A DNA stretch of 64,000 nt, taken from Rhodobacteraceae bacterium EL129 (GTDB taxonomy: Bacteria; Pseudomonadota; Alphaproteobacteria; Rhodobacterales; Rhodobacteraceae). The position numbers and the translations under genes were made by a program. The notes beneath the pieces are model-generated. The model was not told where the DNA came from, ran no database searches, and worked only from the letters and a program-made list of their open reading frames with translations. The stretch covers positions 1,037,001 through 1,101,000 of the forward strand of contig ONZJ01000002.1 in the NCBI GenBank assembly GCA_900313005.1, read 5' to 3'. Below are positions 7,480 through 17,060 of this stretch, in pieces (positions within the stretch are counted from its first letter, which is position 1; each line of letters starts with the position of its first letter).

Positions 7480-9675
7480 TTAAGCCGCCTGCGCTTCTCC
7501 TGCGAAGCGAGCGTAGAAGCTCTGGCCCTTGTCGGCCATTTCGCGCAACAAAGCAGGCGTGGCAAAACGTGCGCCGTGCGCCTCGGCCAGTTGATCGCAA
7601 CGTTCTGCCGCATAAGGCGTGCCGATGATATCGAGCCAGCTGAACGGGCCACCCGACCATGGCGCAAAACCCCAGGCCAGAATGGCACCCACGTCACCTT
7701 CGCGGATGTCTTCCAGCACGTTTTCCTCCAGTGCGCGAACCGCTTCAAGCACTTGGGCGAACATCAGACGGTGCTGTACTTCAATCAGATCAGGCTGTTC
7801 GTCGGCACGGGGATATTTGGCCTCAATCCCGTCCCAATAGCCCCGACGTTTGCCCTTTTCATCATAGTCAAAGAACCCAGCGTTTGTCTTACGGCCTAGA
7901 CGATTTTCGCCTTCCATCCAGAAGATCACCTCGTCCACGGCGGCATCGGGATAAGCGTCGCCCATCGCAGCCTTGGTGGCGCGGGCAATCTTGGCACCCA
8001 GATCAATCGAGGTTTCATCGACCAATTGCAGCGGCCCCACCGGGAAGCCCAGCTGACGTGCGGCATTATCGATCAGCGAGGGGGCGACCCCTTCAGCAAC
8101 CATGCGCAGGCCTTCGTTGATGTAAGGAATGATACAACGGTTGCAGTAGAAGAATCGCGCGTCGTTGACCACGATCGGCGTCTTGCGGATCTGACGGACG
8201 TAGTCCAGCGCTTTGGCCACAGCGTTGGGTCCTGTTTTCTGACCCTTGATGATTTCGACCAGCATCATCTTCTCAACAGGTGAGAAGAAGTGAATGCCGA
8301 TGAAGTTCTCGGCATTGTCCGACGCCTTCGCCAGTTCCGTGATCGGCAGGGTCGAAGTGTTGGTGGCGAAGATGCAATCCTTGTCCACGACCGCCAGCAC
8401 GTTCTTGGTGACCTCGGCCTTGACGCCGGGGTCTTCAAACACGGCCTCGATGATCAGGTCTGCACCCTCGAGAGCGGCATAGTCGGTGGTGGCGGTAATC
8501 TGGCCGAGGATATTCGCTTTCTTTTCCTCGGTTGCTTTGCCACGTTTGATACCCTTGTCCATGTAGTCAGACGTGTAGGATTTACCCTTGTCAGCGGCCT
8601 CTTGTTTCTGGTCGATCAACACGACTTCCATGCCCGCCATGGCCGAGACCAGCGCGATGCCCGCGCCCATCATACCCGCGCCCATGACGCCGACCTTTTT
8701 GACGGTCTGATCAGGTACATCCGGACGGTTCGCGCCTTTTTCCAGCGCTTCTTTGTTGATGAAAAGCGAGCGGATCATGGCGGCAGAGGACGGGTTCATC
8801 AGCACATTGGTGAACCAGCGCGCCTCGATCTTCAGGGCGGTGTCGAAGGGCACCAATGCGCCTTCGTATACTGCAGACAGGAGCGCCTTGGCCGCAGGAA
8901 ACGCGCCTTGGGTCTTGCCGTTGACCATGGCCGAAGCGCCCACGAAGGTCATGAAACCTGCGGGGTGATAAGGCGCGCCGCCGGGGATTTTGTAGCCCTT
9001 TTCGTCCCAGGGCTTCACAAACTTCGGCTCGGACAGGATGTACTCCTTGGCTTTGGCCAGCAGTTCATCCGCAGGCACCACCTCGTCAATCAACCCGCCT
9101 TGCATGGCTTTCTTGGGATCAGACAGCTTGCCTTCCAGCAGAAACGGCGAGGCGCCCATGGCCCCGAGCTTGCGCGTCAGACGCGCGGTGCCGCCCATGC
9201 CGGGGAAGATGCCGACCATAATTTCTGGCAGGCCGATCTTGGCCTTGGGGTTGTCGGCAGCAATGATCCGGTGACACGCCAGCGGGATTTCCAGACCGAT
9301 ACCCAGTGCAGTGCCGGGCAGGGCGGCCACGAAGGGCTTGCCGCCCTTGTTCTTGTCGTCCATGCCGCCACGTTCGATCTTGCGCAGAATGGCGTGGGTG
9401 GCGGAAAGGCCGTCCATCAGGCCCTGGGCCGGGTTGTCGCCTGCGGCCTCTTTCATCTTGGCGATGATGTTCAGGTCCATCCCACCTGCAAATGACCCCG
9501 CTTTGCCGGATGTGATGATCACACCCTTGATGGCGTCATCGGTCAACGCCTGATCCACCAGCGCGTTAAGGTCCTCAAACCCCTGCTGGTTCATCACGTT
9601 CATCGACTTGCCAACGGTGTCCCATGTGATGGTGGCCACGCCGTCGGCATCGGTTTTCATATTAAAGTCAGTCAT
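7480..9675 (-). CDS. FadB/FadJ-type enoyl-CoA hydratase / 3-hydroxyacyl-CoA dehydrogenase
   Basis: 731 aa multifunctional beta-oxidation enzyme. The N-terminal crotonase domain has SFAGGMDLN, the CoA/oxyanion loop and IGLPEIMVGIFPGMGGTARL with the paired catalytic acidic residues. The following dehydrogenase domain has the NAD loop GVMGAGMMGAGIALVSAMAG, NTSTLPI and GIHFFSPVEKM; the two C-terminal helical domains complete the protein. ATG 9675 is chosen over a start 12 codons upstream because AGGAG lies 8 nt before it. Last gene of the operon, followed by a terminator. Catalyses hydration of 2-enoyl-CoA and oxidation of the hydroxyacyl-CoA. Confidence 0.95.
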   Translation of the reverse strand: MTDFNMKTDADGVATITWDTVGKSMNVMNQQGFEDLNALVDQALTDDAIKGVIITSGKAGSFAGGMDLNIIAKMKEAAGDNPAQGLMDGLSATHAILRKIERGGMDDKNKGGKPFVAALPGTALGIGLEIPLACHRIIAADNPKAKIGLPEIMVGIFPGMGGTARLTRKLGAMGASPFLLEGKLSDPKKAMQGGLIDEVVPADELLAKAKEYILSEPKFVKPWDEKGYKIPGGAPYHPAGFMTFVGASAMVNGKTQGAFPAAKALLSAVYEGALVPFDTALKIEARWFTNVLMNPSSAAMIRSLFINKEALEKGANRPDVPDQTVKKVGVMGAGMMGAGIALVSAMAGMEVVLIDQKQEAADKGKSYTSDYMDKGIKRGKATEEKKANILGQITATTDYAALEGADLIIEAVFEDPGVKAEVTKNVLAVVDKDCIFATNTSTLPITELAKASDNAENFIGIHFFSPVEKMMLVEIIKGQKTGPNAVAKALDYVRQIRKTPIVVNDARFFYCNRCIIPYINEGLRMVAEGVAPSLIDNAARQLGFPVGPLQLVDETSIDLGAKIARATKAAMGDAYPDAAVDEVIFWMEGENRLGRKTNAGFFDYDEKGKRRGYWDGIEAKYPRADEQPDLIEVQHRLMFAQVLEAVRALEENVLEDIREGDVGAILAWGFAPWSGGPFSWLDIIGTPYAAERCDQLAEAHGARFATPALLREMADKGQSFYARFAGEAQAA

Positions 9676-10195
9676 TTGCAGTCTCCTGTCGTGCCGCGTC
9701 CATTGCATCAAGACGCGCTGTCATGGATGGGTGCTGATGTGCGCGCGGGGCCCAGATCAGCTGATTGTTGATGTATTCGAGGGTCAGAAAGCACGGTGCG
9801 GCATCGGCCGTCATGCAATAGCTGCCCACATGTTGCAGGATCACGAAGGGATGATCCTCTCGGGTTTCAATTTGCAGATCGCGGGCGTTTACATCGAGGA
9901 TGCGCAGGTAGGTGCCATCTTCAAGGCTCACCCAGATTTGGCGCGCCATACCTGCGGTGCCTGCAAAGGCATTGGCCTGACCGCGGCAACTGAGGTCGTA
10001 ATTGAGCAGGTAGTCCGGCGTGCCGTCATGGGTGATGTCCACGGTCTCGTATGGAATTGTGGTGCCATCATCCCACTGGCAGATTTTGGCGTAAAACGCA
10101 TTCAGTTCTGCCAACGGATCGGCGCTGTCACCTTCGAGTACGCCAGCCGAGGCCGAGGTGGCCATCGCCGCTAAATATGCCAGGGCCCGGATCAT
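9668..10195 (-). CDS. Secreted hypothetical protein
   Basis: 175 aa with a signal peptide (MIRALAYLAAMATSASA). The mature part contains DDGTTIPYETVDITHDGTPD, suggesting a small globular periplasmic protein, with cysteines at CQW, SCRG, SYCM and APCF positions that could pair. Overlaps the cupin gene upstream by 4 bp and the FadB-type gene downstream by 8 bp, so it is cotranscribed with beta-oxidation genes. I do not recognise a family. Confidence 0.65.
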   Translation of the reverse strand: MIRALAYLAAMATSASAGVLEGDSADPLAELNAFYAKICQWDDGTTIPYETVDITHDGTPDYLLNYDLSCRGQANAFAGTAGMARQIWVSLEDGTYLRILDVNARDLQIETREDHPFVILQHVGSYCMTADAAPCFLTLEYINNQLIWAPRAHQHPSMTARLDAMDAARQETAND

Positions 10196-10650
10196 AGAGC
10201 TGATCCATCGTGGCGGGTAAACGTGGCCACGCCATCTTGTAGCGTTACCTTCATGTCACTGTCAGGGTAGGTGGCGTGTTCCGGGTTCATGCGGGATCCC
10301 ACGACCAAAAACCGCGCTTCGCTGTCGGTCTGATTGACGAAGTGATGCGCGTTTTCACGACCAGCCGGGAAGGCAGCACATTCACCAGGGTGTATCTGGG
10401 TCTCACCGTCATCGTCGATCAGCGTGCAGATACCTTGCGTCACCATCACGAACTCGTCTTCGCGCGCATGCCAGTGCCGCAGCGAGGATTTCGCGCCTGG
10501 CGCAAGGATCACCATATTGGCCCCGAACTGGGTCAGACCACCTGCATCGCCTAACCGCAGCGAAGACCGCCCGGCCATTTCACTGGCAAAGGGCTCAGGA
10601 TAGATCGAGCCGGTTTTGACAGGTACGGTGTCCATATCAATCTTGCTCAT
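10192..10650 (-). CDS. Cupin-domain protein (first of two)
   Basis: 152 aa single cupin. The metal-binding motif 1 is HWHAREDEFVMV and motif 2 is FPAGRENAHHFVN. The N-terminal lead (DMDTVPVKTGSIYPEPF) is shared with the second cupin at 10931-11431, so the pair are paralogs. Such small cupins bind a metal and may act on or sense small acids; no substrate can be assigned. Overlaps both neighbours by 4 bp. Confidence 0.85.
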   Translation of the reverse strand: MSKIDMDTVPVKTGSIYPEPFASEMAGRSSLRLGDAGGLTQFGANMVILAPGAKSSLRHWHAREDEFVMVTQGICTLIDDDGETQIHPGECAAFPAGRENAHHFVNQTDSEARFLVVGSRMNPEHATYPDSDMKVTLQDGVATFTRHDGSAL

Positions 10651-10934
10651 GTCAGACCTTTCTCAGCAATGTGGCGTTTAATTTCCGCCAGCATGTTTTC
10701 GGGCGTATCAGGGACAATGCGCAGGTGTTGGTGATAATCAAACCGCTGGCGGTCCATGGCACTGCCAGGATCAAGATGCAGTTTGAACACTTGCTGCGTG
10801 GGTGTGCAGAACAGCCGGATCAGCGCCCCATCATAGACGTCCACAATCTCAAGCGAATGCAGGTTCTCGGCTTGCGCCAAGGCATACACTGCCCGAAACG
10901 GGTGATCGTCGCCGATGGGATGCGTATAGGTCAT
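10647..10934 (-). CDS. Hypothetical protein between two cupin genes
   Basis: 95 aa, no signal peptide or membrane helix. Contains RLFCTPTQQVFKLHLDPGSA and a C-terminal amphipathic helix. ATGA overlaps on both sides place it firmly in the operon. Not recognised. Confidence 0.6.
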   Translation of the reverse strand: MTYTHPIGDDHPFRAVYALAQAENLHSLEIVDVYDGALIRLFCTPTQQVFKLHLDPGSAMDRQRFDYHQHLRIVPDTPENMLAEIKRHIAEKGLT

Positions 10935-11431
10935 TCTGGCTGCTCCGTGGTGTCGAAGCGGCTCGTCCCTTCGGTCAGCTGCGTGCCATCACGGCGAGCG
11001 TACCAGGTCATCCCGTCCTTATCATGGGCGACAAGGTCATGATCGGCGTAATGGCATCGGTCCTCGCTCGGGCGGGTACCCATCTCAAGCAGGGTCACAG
11101 GCTCGGTGCCGCGATTTACGCATTGATGGGCATTCGACACCCCGCCGGGAAAGCCGGCGGCCTCGCCAGGGCCGATCTCGGTCTCGCCCGTATCGTCGAT
11201 CACCGTCAAAGTGCCTGATAGGACAAACACCATTTCATCCTCGACCTCGTGCCAATGTCGCAAGGACGACCGTGCCCCGGGTGGGAGTGTGGTCAGATTA
11301 ACCCCCATGCCCGTCAGGCCCACAGCGTCACCCAGCCGGATGCGCACCCGCTCGGCGAAGTCCTCGTGCAACGGCGCAGGATAATCCGACCCTTGGGAGA
11401 GGGGTGCTGTATCAAGATCGACTTTCGGCAT
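10931..11431 (-). CDS. Cupin-domain protein (second of two)
   Basis: 166 aa from ATG 11431, which overlaps the thiolase stop (ATGA). Cupin motif HWHEVEDEMVFVLSGTL and motif 2 FPGGVSNAHQCVN give the usual metal ligands. It resembles the cupin at 10192 over its whole length but has a longer C-terminal tail. Tandem duplication followed by insertion of the 95-aa gene is the simplest history. Confidence 0.85.
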   Translation of the reverse strand: MPKVDLDTAPLSQGSDYPAPLHEDFAERVRIRLGDAVGLTGMGVNLTTLPPGARSSLRHWHEVEDEMVFVLSGTLTVIDDTGETEIGPGEAAGFPGGVSNAHQCVNRGTEPVTLLEMGTRPSEDRCHYADHDLVAHDKDGMTWYARRDGTQLTEGTSRFDTTEQPE

Positions 11432-12642
11432 CAAACGCGCTCGATGATCGTGGCGGCACCCATGCCGGAGGCAATGCAGAGCGTGGCGAGACCAACTTCT
11501 TTGTCCGTCCGCTCCAGCTCATCCAGCAGCGTGCCGATGATGATTGCACCAGTTGCCCCCAGAGGGTGGCCCATGGCGATCGAGCCGCCGTTGACGTTGA
11601 CCAATGCGGGATCCACATCAAACGCTTGCTGGAAGCGCAGCACGACCGAGGCGAAGGCTTCGTTGACTTCAAACAGATCAATGTCACCGATGGCCATGCC
11701 GCTGTCGGCAAGGATCTTCTGTGTGGCAGGCACCGGCCCGGTCAGCATGATGGTGGGATCCGTGCCGATCTTGCAGGTCTGGCGGATGCGCGCACGGGGT
11801 TTAAGCCCGTGTGCTTCGCCAAATTCCTTGTTGCCAATCAGCACACCAGCCGAACCATCCACGATACCGGACGAGTTCCCGGCATGGTGGATGTGATTGA
11901 TTTTTTCCAGATGCGGGTACTTCATCAAGGCAACCTTGTCGAAGCCGGGCATCACTTCGCCCATCGCTTGGAACGCAGGGTTCAGACCGCCGAGGCTTTG
12001 CATATCGGTGCCGGGACGCATGTATTCATCGTGGTCCAGAATGGTCAGATCGTTCTGGTCCTTGACCGCGACGATAGATCCGTCGAAGCGCTTATCATCC
12101 CACGCCGCCTTGGCGCGCTTCTGGCTTTCCATGGCCAATTGATCCGCGTCATCACGGCTAAAACCATATTCGGTTGCGATGATGTCAGCCGAGATCCCCT
12201 GAGGCACGAAGTAAGTGTTCATGGCCACGCTTGGGTCTACGGCAATCGCCGCCCCATCGCTGCCCATGGGCACGCGGCCCATCATCTCGACACCGCCGGC
12301 GATATAGGCTTGGCCAGCGCCGCCTTTGATTTGGTTGGCGGCCAGATTCACAGCTTCCATGCCGGATGCACAAAAGCGGTTGATGGCGAGGCCCGGAATG
12401 CTTTCATCAAGATCCGAGGCGAGAACCGCCGTCCGTGCCAGGCAACCGCCTTGCTCCATCACCTGAGTGACATTGCCCCAGATCACATCTTCAACGGCGT
12501 GGCCGTCCAGATTGTTGCGCTCTTTCAATGCGTTGAGTACTTGCGCGCTGAGACTGACAGCGGTCACTTCGTGCAAGCTGCCGTCTTTGCGCCCCTTGCC
12601 ACGCGGGGTGCGCACGGCGTCATATATGTAAGCTTCGGTCAT
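11431..12642 (-). CDS. fadA: Acetyl-CoA C-acyltransferase (thiolase)
   Basis: 403 aa type-II thiolase. Acylated Cys91 lies in INRFCASGMEAVNLAANQ; the C-terminal NGGSIAMGHPLGATGA supplies the catalytic His and CIASGMGAATIIE the second Cys. It splits 3-ketoacyl-CoA into acetyl-CoA and a shortened acyl-CoA, closing the beta-oxidation cycle with the FadB-type enzyme of the same operon. Confidence 0.95.
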   Translation of the reverse strand: MTEAYIYDAVRTPRGKGRKDGSLHEVTAVSLSAQVLNALKERNNLDGHAVEDVIWGNVTQVMEQGGCLARTAVLASDLDESIPGLAINRFCASGMEAVNLAANQIKGGAGQAYIAGGVEMMGRVPMGSDGAAIAVDPSVAMNTYFVPQGISADIIATEYGFSRDDADQLAMESQKRAKAAWDDKRFDGSIVAVKDQNDLTILDHDEYMRPGTDMQSLGGLNPAFQAMGEVMPGFDKVALMKYPHLEKINHIHHAGNSSGIVDGSAGVLIGNKEFGEAHGLKPRARIRQTCKIGTDPTIMLTGPVPATQKILADSGMAIGDIDLFEVNEAFASVVLRFQQAFDVDPALVNVNGGSIAMGHPLGATGAIIIGTLLDELERTDKEVGLATLCIASGMGAATIIERV

Positions 12643-12667
12643 GGTCGTCTCCTCGGTATTTTTGGGA

Positions 12668-13306
12668 TCAGGCGCGGTCAGCAGGGCTGCCCGGCATCAG
12701 GTCATAAGGGTGTTTCCAGCCCGGTGTGTTCTCGATGTTCGAAAGCCACCGATCGATGTTAGGCCATTCCTTGCGGTCAAAGCCGAAAGGTTCAGGATAA
12801 AACAGATATCCGCAGCAGCTGAGATCAGCGTTGGTCAGGCCGTCGCCAACGATCCAATCGCGCCCCTCCAGATGAGTGTTGAGCGTGTCATAAGCGGCCT
12901 TCAGGCGGCCCTGCATGAAACCGATGACCTCTGCGGGGCGTTTCTCTTCGGGCAAGAAGTTCATCAGGAACCGCGTCATACCGGCCTGCGAGCTGAGTTT
13001 GTGATTGTCCCAAAGCACCCAGCGGAAAATCTCGTAGTTTTCTTCACGGTCCTTGCCACCAAACTTGCCGGATTTTTCGGTCACATAGGCCTGAATGGCG
13101 CCCGATTGACTGGTGCGGAAATCGCTGTCGATCAGCATGGGAACCTCGCCCATATCATTGATGTCACTACGAAACTCAGGCGTGCGTGTCTCGCCGCCAA
13201 AGAAATCGACGTAAACTGGCTCCCACTCCAGTCCGGACAGTTCCAACGCTAGCGCGGCCTTGTAGGCGTTGCCGCTCTCTCCCATGCAGTAAAGTTTGAT
13301 GGTCAT
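12668..13306 (-). CDS. Glutathione S-transferase family protein
   Basis: 212 aa. The thioredoxin-like N-terminal domain starts KLYCMGESGNAYKAALALEL and has the glutathione-binding GEVPMLIDSD and SQSGAIQ turns; the helical C-terminal domain includes WIVGDGLTNADLS. Placed 12 bp from the acyl-CoA dehydrogenase gene and 25 bp from the thiolase gene, so it may detoxify reactive acyl or enoyl intermediates; that role is inference. Confidence 0.88.
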   Translation of the reverse strand: MTIKLYCMGESGNAYKAALALELSGLEWEPVYVDFFGGETRTPEFRSDINDMGEVPMLIDSDFRTSQSGAIQAYVTEKSGKFGGKDREENYEIFRWVLWDNHKLSSQAGMTRFLMNFLPEEKRPAEVIGFMQGRLKAAYDTLNTHLEGRDWIVGDGLTNADLSCCGYLFYPEPFGFDRKEWPNIDRWLSNIENTPGWKHPYDLMPGSPADRA

Positions 13307-13318
13307 TGTGATCTCCCT

Positions 13319-14452
13319 TCACAGTGATCTGGCGATCAGATCTTTCATGATTTCATTGGTGCCGCCGTAAATCTTTTGCACACGCGCATCGGCCCACATC
13401 TCGGCGATGTCATATTCGGCCATGTAACCATAGCCGCCGTGCAATTGCAGGCATTCGTCCAGCACCTCGAACTGCGTCTCGGACAGCCAGTATTTGGCCA
13501 TGGCCGCCTTAGACACACTCAGTTCGCCACGCATGTGGTCGTTGATGCACTCATCCAGGAACGCGCGACAGACCATTGTTTTTGTTTGGCATTCCGCCAG
13601 TTTGAACTTTGTGTTCTGGAACTGCATGATCGGGCCGCCAAAGGCCTCGCGTTCCTTGGCATAGGCAATCGTGCGTGCGACACCGCCCTCCAAGGCTCCT
13701 TGCGCGCCACAGGCAATGATCAGGCGTTCTTGGGGCAATTGCTGCATCATCTGGACAAAGCCCTGACCTTCTTCACCGCCCAAAATGTTCTCGGGGGGCA
13801 ATACGATATTGTCGAAGAACAATTCAGACGTATCAGCGGCATGTAGGCCCACTTTTTCCAGATTGCGCCCCCGAGAAAACCCATCGGTGCCCTCGGTTTC
13901 CACCACCACCAGGGAAATGCCCTTGGCCCCTTCCTTAGGGTCGGTCTTGGCGGCGACAATTACAAGATCGGCGTGTTGTCCGTTGGTGATGAACGTCTTT
14001 TGGCCCGACAGGCGATACGCGTTCCCGTCTCGCAGGGCCTTGGTTTTCATCCCTTGCAGGTCAGATCCGGCACCGGGTTCGGTCATCGCCAAGGCACCGA
14101 CCATTTCGCCCGAGACCATTTTGGGCAACCAGCGTTGTTTTTGGTCTTCCGATCCGTAGGCCAGAATGTAATGCGCCACGATGCCAGAATGGATCGGGTT
14201 GCCCCAGCTGGCCAGATTGGCACGGCTTTGTTCAATACAAATCACCGCCTCATGGCCAAAATCACCACCCGCGCCGCCGTATTCTTCGGGGATGGAAGGG
14301 CAGAGCAATCCCAGCTCACCCGCCTCGTTCCAGGTCGAGCGATCCATCATGCCATCCTTGCGCCAGCGCTCAAAATGAGGCCCCCATTCATCGGTGATGA
14401 ATTTGGCGGTCATCTCTGACAGCATCTGGTGCTCGTCTGTCATCCAGCTCAT
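13319..14452 (-). CDS. Acyl-CoA dehydrogenase, LCAD/IVD-type active site
   Basis: 377 aa FAD enzyme. FAD/substrate motifs [15 protein letters not shown] and [10 protein letters not shown] are present. The C-terminal motif is [17 protein letters not shown], with Gly where medium- and short-chain enzymes have the catalytic Glu. The base is instead probably Glu255 in QGALEGG, aligned with the helix-G glutamate of long-chain and isovaleryl enzymes. It would introduce the 2,3-double bond into long or branched acyl-CoA. Starts 2 bp from the upstream gene. Confidence 0.92.
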   Translation of the reverse strand: MSWMTDEHQMLSEMTAKFITDEWGPHFERWRKDGMMDRSTWNEAGELGLLCPSIPEEYGGAGGDFGHEAVICIEQSRANLASWGNPIHSGIVAHYILAYGSEDQKQRWLPKMVSGEMVGALAMTEPGAGSDLQGMKTKALRDGNAYRLSGQKTFITNGQHADLVIVAAKTDPKEGAKGISLVVVETEGTDGFSRGRNLEKVGLHAADTSELFFDNIVLPPENILGGEEGQGFVQMMQQLPQERLIIACGAQGALEGGVARTIAYAKEREAFGGPIMQFQNTKFKLAECQTKTMVCRAFLDECINDHMRGELSVSKAAMAKYWLSETQFEVLDECLQLHGGYGYMAEYDIAEMWADARVQKIYGGTNEIMKDLIARSL

Positions 14453-14453
14453 C

Positions 14454-14996
14454 TTACTGCTCCCGGTTCACCGAAGTTGGTTCTTTCAGATCTAATTTAG
14501 GCAAGTCAGGATAAGCTGAGCGAATGAATTCAATCGATTCTGGCTTTGCAATGGTGGCGAAATACCAGCGGTGATTTTCGCCTATTGCTATCACCGGTCG
14601 CGTTTCTACCTTTGATTTGTAACTAATGACTGAGTTGCCTGCAGCATAGCAGCGTCCTGTCTCAGTTTGTACCAAACTATCTTCATTCAAATGCAGTTCA
14701 TAGGAGTATTGAATGGACCGTTGACGTTCTGAACCGAGCTTTCTCTGTAGGTTTTGGGCAACCGCTTCCTCTAGCTCAAAAACCCGAAAGCCACTTTGTT
14801 TTGCCATTCTTGAGAAGATTTTGGGAGGCATGGTTGAAACAACGCCAACCCAATCCTGATTTCTGTAGTATTCAGCGTGTTGCGAAAGTGCGTCGCGAAG
14901 AGGAGTCTGAAAATTCTCTTGATTGCACGATGCAGTGGCATTGTCTGTGGAAATCAATATTAGAATAAGACCCAGAACCCAAGTTTTAGCAGTCAC
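14454..14996 (-). CDS. Secreted hypothetical protein with atypical base composition
   Basis: 180 aa with a signal peptide ([20 protein letters not shown], cleavage near ATAS). The mature part includes [20 protein letters not shown] and [14 protein letters not shown]. The two mature cysteines could form a disulfide. The DNA is visibly more AT-rich than the genes on both sides, though it keeps a 4-bp overlap with the gene upstream and a 1-bp gap to the dehydrogenase. Possibly a late insertion into the operon. No family recognised. Confidence 0.65.
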   Translation of the reverse strand: MTAKTWVLGLILILISTDNATASCNQENFQTPLRDALSQHAEYYRNQDWVGVVSTMPPKIFSRMAKQSGFRVFELEEAVAQNLQRKLGSERQRSIQYSYELHLNEDSLVQTETGRCYAAGNSVISYKSKVETRPVIAIGENHRWYFATIAKPESIEFIRSAYPDLPKLDLKEPTSVNREQ

Positions 14997-15205
14997 TTCT
15001 TTCGCTCCTCTAACTCAGTGTTGAAGGCGCGCATTTTTTGCATAAACGCGCCTTCATCCATGATGCTGTCGAAGTTTTCGAACACGAAAGACAGCGCCTC
15101 GCCTTCGTCCAGACCTGCCTCATCCGCGAATTTGCGCAGACGGCGGTAGCCATCTTCGGTCATCGCGGTGGAAAAGCGGCGGGTCAGGCGAAAGCGTTTG
15201 GGCAT
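14993..15205 (-). CDS. Small conserved-looking hypothetical protein
   Basis: 70 aa from ATG 15205 (AAGGA 7 nt upstream), preferred over a start 14 codons earlier. Basic N-terminus MPKRFRLTRRFSTAMTEDGY, then an acidic helical part (FADEAGLDEGEALSFVFENF). The fold suggests a ribbon-helix-helix-like or small regulatory protein, but no family is recognised. It lies between two acyl-CoA dehydrogenase genes. Confidence 0.65.
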   Translation of the reverse strand: MPKRFRLTRRFSTAMTEDGYRRLRKFADEAGLDEGEALSFVFENFDSIMDEGAFMQKMRAFNTELEERKK

Positions 15206-15248
15206 GTGGTATCCTTCTGGGGGCAGGGGTGTGACCCCCACCTTCACA

Positions 15249-17027
15249 TCAAAACTGGTCGGCCTCCAGTGACATCACCGTATCCGCGCCACTTTGGATG
15301 CGGGCCAGGTGCAGGCCAGTCGCGTGCAAACGCCGCGCCATGTAGTAACGTCCGGTGGCCAACTTGGTCTCGTAGAACTTAGGATCGGATGTGCCTGCGT
15401 CCAAGGCCGCCTGTGCTGCACGCGCCATATCGGCCCACATCAGCCCAAGGCAGACATGGCCAAACATATGGAGGAAGTCGGTGGAGCCAGCGAGGGCTGC
15501 GTTGGGATTTTTCATCCCGTTTTGCATGAAGTACATGCCTGCCGCTTGCAGATCTTTTGAGGCGGCTTTCAGAGGCTCAAGGAAATCATCCTTCAGCGCC
15601 GCGTTGTCACCATTGTTCTTGATGAAGGTTTTGACCATGTCAAAGAACGCCATCACATGTTTGCCGCCGTCCTGTGCGAGCTTGCGGCCCACCAGATCGA
15701 GCGCCTGCACGCCGTTGGCACCTTCATAGATCATCGCGATGCGGGCATCGCGGGTGAATTGGGACATGCCCCATTCTTCGATATACCCATGCCCGCCATA
15801 GATTTGTTGCGCCTGCACGGTCATGTCATAGCCCTGATCGGTCAGGAAACCTTTGACCACCGGGGTCAGCAGCGACACCATGCCTTCGGCGGCTTCATCT
15901 CCGCCGCGGTGCGACTGGTCGATCATTTTGGACGCCCAGAGCAGGAAGGCACGCCCCCCTTCGACAAAGCTCTTCTGGTCCATCAGCGAACGGCGGATGT
16001 CAGGATGCACGATCAGCGGATCGGCCGGGCCTTCGGGGTTTTCGTCACCTGTCACGGCACGGCCTTGCAGACGGTCTTTGGCGTATTCAACGGCGTTCTG
16101 ATAGGCCACTTCGGCTTGAGCAAGGCCTTGCATGCCCACACCGATGCGGGCTTCGTTCATCATTGTGAACATGGCGCGCATGCCTTTGTGTTCTTCACCC
16201 AGCAGCCAGCCGCGTGCACCGTCGTAGTTCATTACACAGGTCGAATTGCCATGGATGCCCATCTTTTCTTCGATCTTGCCGCAGCTTGCGCCGTTGCGTT
16301 CGCCAAGTGAGCCGTCTTCGTTCACCAGGAACTTCGGCACGATAAAGAGCGACACGCCTTTGATGCCATCAGGTCCACCAGGGATCTTGGCCAGCACCAG
16401 ATGGATGATGTTGTCGGCCATGTCATGCTCGCCGGACGAGATGAAGATTTTCTGTCCGGTCACGAGGAAGCTGCCATCACCCTGCGGTTCCGCCTTGGTG
16501 CGCATGAGACCCAGATCAGTGCCGCAGTGGGGCTCGGTCAGGTTCATGGTGCCGGTCCATTCGCAGGACGTCATTTTCGGCAGGTAGGTGTTTTTTTGGT
16601 CTTCGGTGCCGTGCACCAGAATAGCCGAGGCCGCGCCGTGGGTCAGGCCCTGGTACATTGTGAAGGCCTGGTTGGCGGCCGAGGAGGTCTCACCCACAGC
16701 TGTGTACATGATGTAAGGCATGTTCTGTCCGCCGTATTCTTCGGGCAGGTCAATGCCGGTCCAGCCGCCTTCTTTGACCTTCTCGAAGGCGTCCTTGAAC
16801 CCGGTAGGCGTGCGCACAACACCGTTTTCCAGCACACAGCCTTCTGTGTCGCCCACCACGTTAAGGGGGGCCAGAACTTCGGAGGCCACCTTGCCCGCTT
16901 CTTCGAGGATGGCAGATGTGAAATCGGCATCCAGATCGCTGTAACCGGGCACGTCGCTTTCGCTGACATTCAACACATCATGCAGAACGAAATGCAGGTC
17001 TTTGGTCGGGGCGGTATAGCTGGGCAT
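15249..17027 (-). CDS. Acyl-CoA dehydrogenase with extra C-terminal domain (FadE/DmdC-type)
   Basis: 592 aa. The core has [15 protein letters not shown] (161-175), [13 protein letters not shown] (191-203), and [19 protein letters not shown] with catalytic Glu435. The last 150 residues form the additional helical domain of the long acyl-CoA dehydrogenase class, which includes the methylmercaptopropionyl-CoA dehydrogenase DmdC of roseobacters. Operon context (thiolase, FadB-type enzyme) favours general fatty-acid oxidation; a DmdC role cannot be excluded. Starts 33 bp after the MerR gene on the same strand. Confidence 0.92.
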   Translation of the reverse strand: MPSYTAPTKDLHFVLHDVLNVSESDVPGYSDLDADFTSAILEEAGKVASEVLAPLNVVGDTEGCVLENGVVRTPTGFKDAFEKVKEGGWTGIDLPEEYGGQNMPYIMYTAVGETSSAANQAFTMYQGLTHGAASAILVHGTEDQKNTYLPKMTSCEWTGTMNLTEPHCGTDLGLMRTKAEPQGDGSFLVTGQKIFISSGEHDMADNIIHLVLAKIPGGPDGIKGVSLFIVPKFLVNEDGSLGERNGASCGKIEEKMGIHGNSTCVMNYDGARGWLLGEEHKGMRAMFTMMNEARIGVGMQGLAQAEVAYQNAVEYAKDRLQGRAVTGDENPEGPADPLIVHPDIRRSLMDQKSFVEGGRAFLLWASKMIDQSHRGGDEAAEGMVSLLTPVVKGFLTDQGYDMTVQAQQIYGGHGYIEEWGMSQFTRDARIAMIYEGANGVQALDLVGRKLAQDGGKHVMAFFDMVKTFIKNNGDNAALKDDFLEPLKAASKDLQAAGMYFMQNGMKNPNAALAGSTDFLHMFGHVCLGLMWADMARAAQAALDAGTSDPKFYETKLATGRYYMARRLHATGLHLARIQSGADTVMSLEADQF

Positions 17028-17060
17028 CGTTTGGTCTCCATTAGGGTCTTGGTCTTGGCG

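Noticed and set aside
8290..9495. 401-codon forward frame opposite the FadB-type gene
   Set aside because: Antisense shadow of a clear multifunctional enzyme; no recognisable domain.
11404..12762. 452-codon forward frame opposite the thiolase gene
   Set aside because: Shadow caused by codon bias of the thiolase; His- and Gly-rich nonsense without motifs.
15249..17027. Calling the 592-aa dehydrogenase dmdC
   Set aside because: Class fits, but operon context is general beta-oxidation and no GntR element precedes it; left as FadE/DmdC-type.
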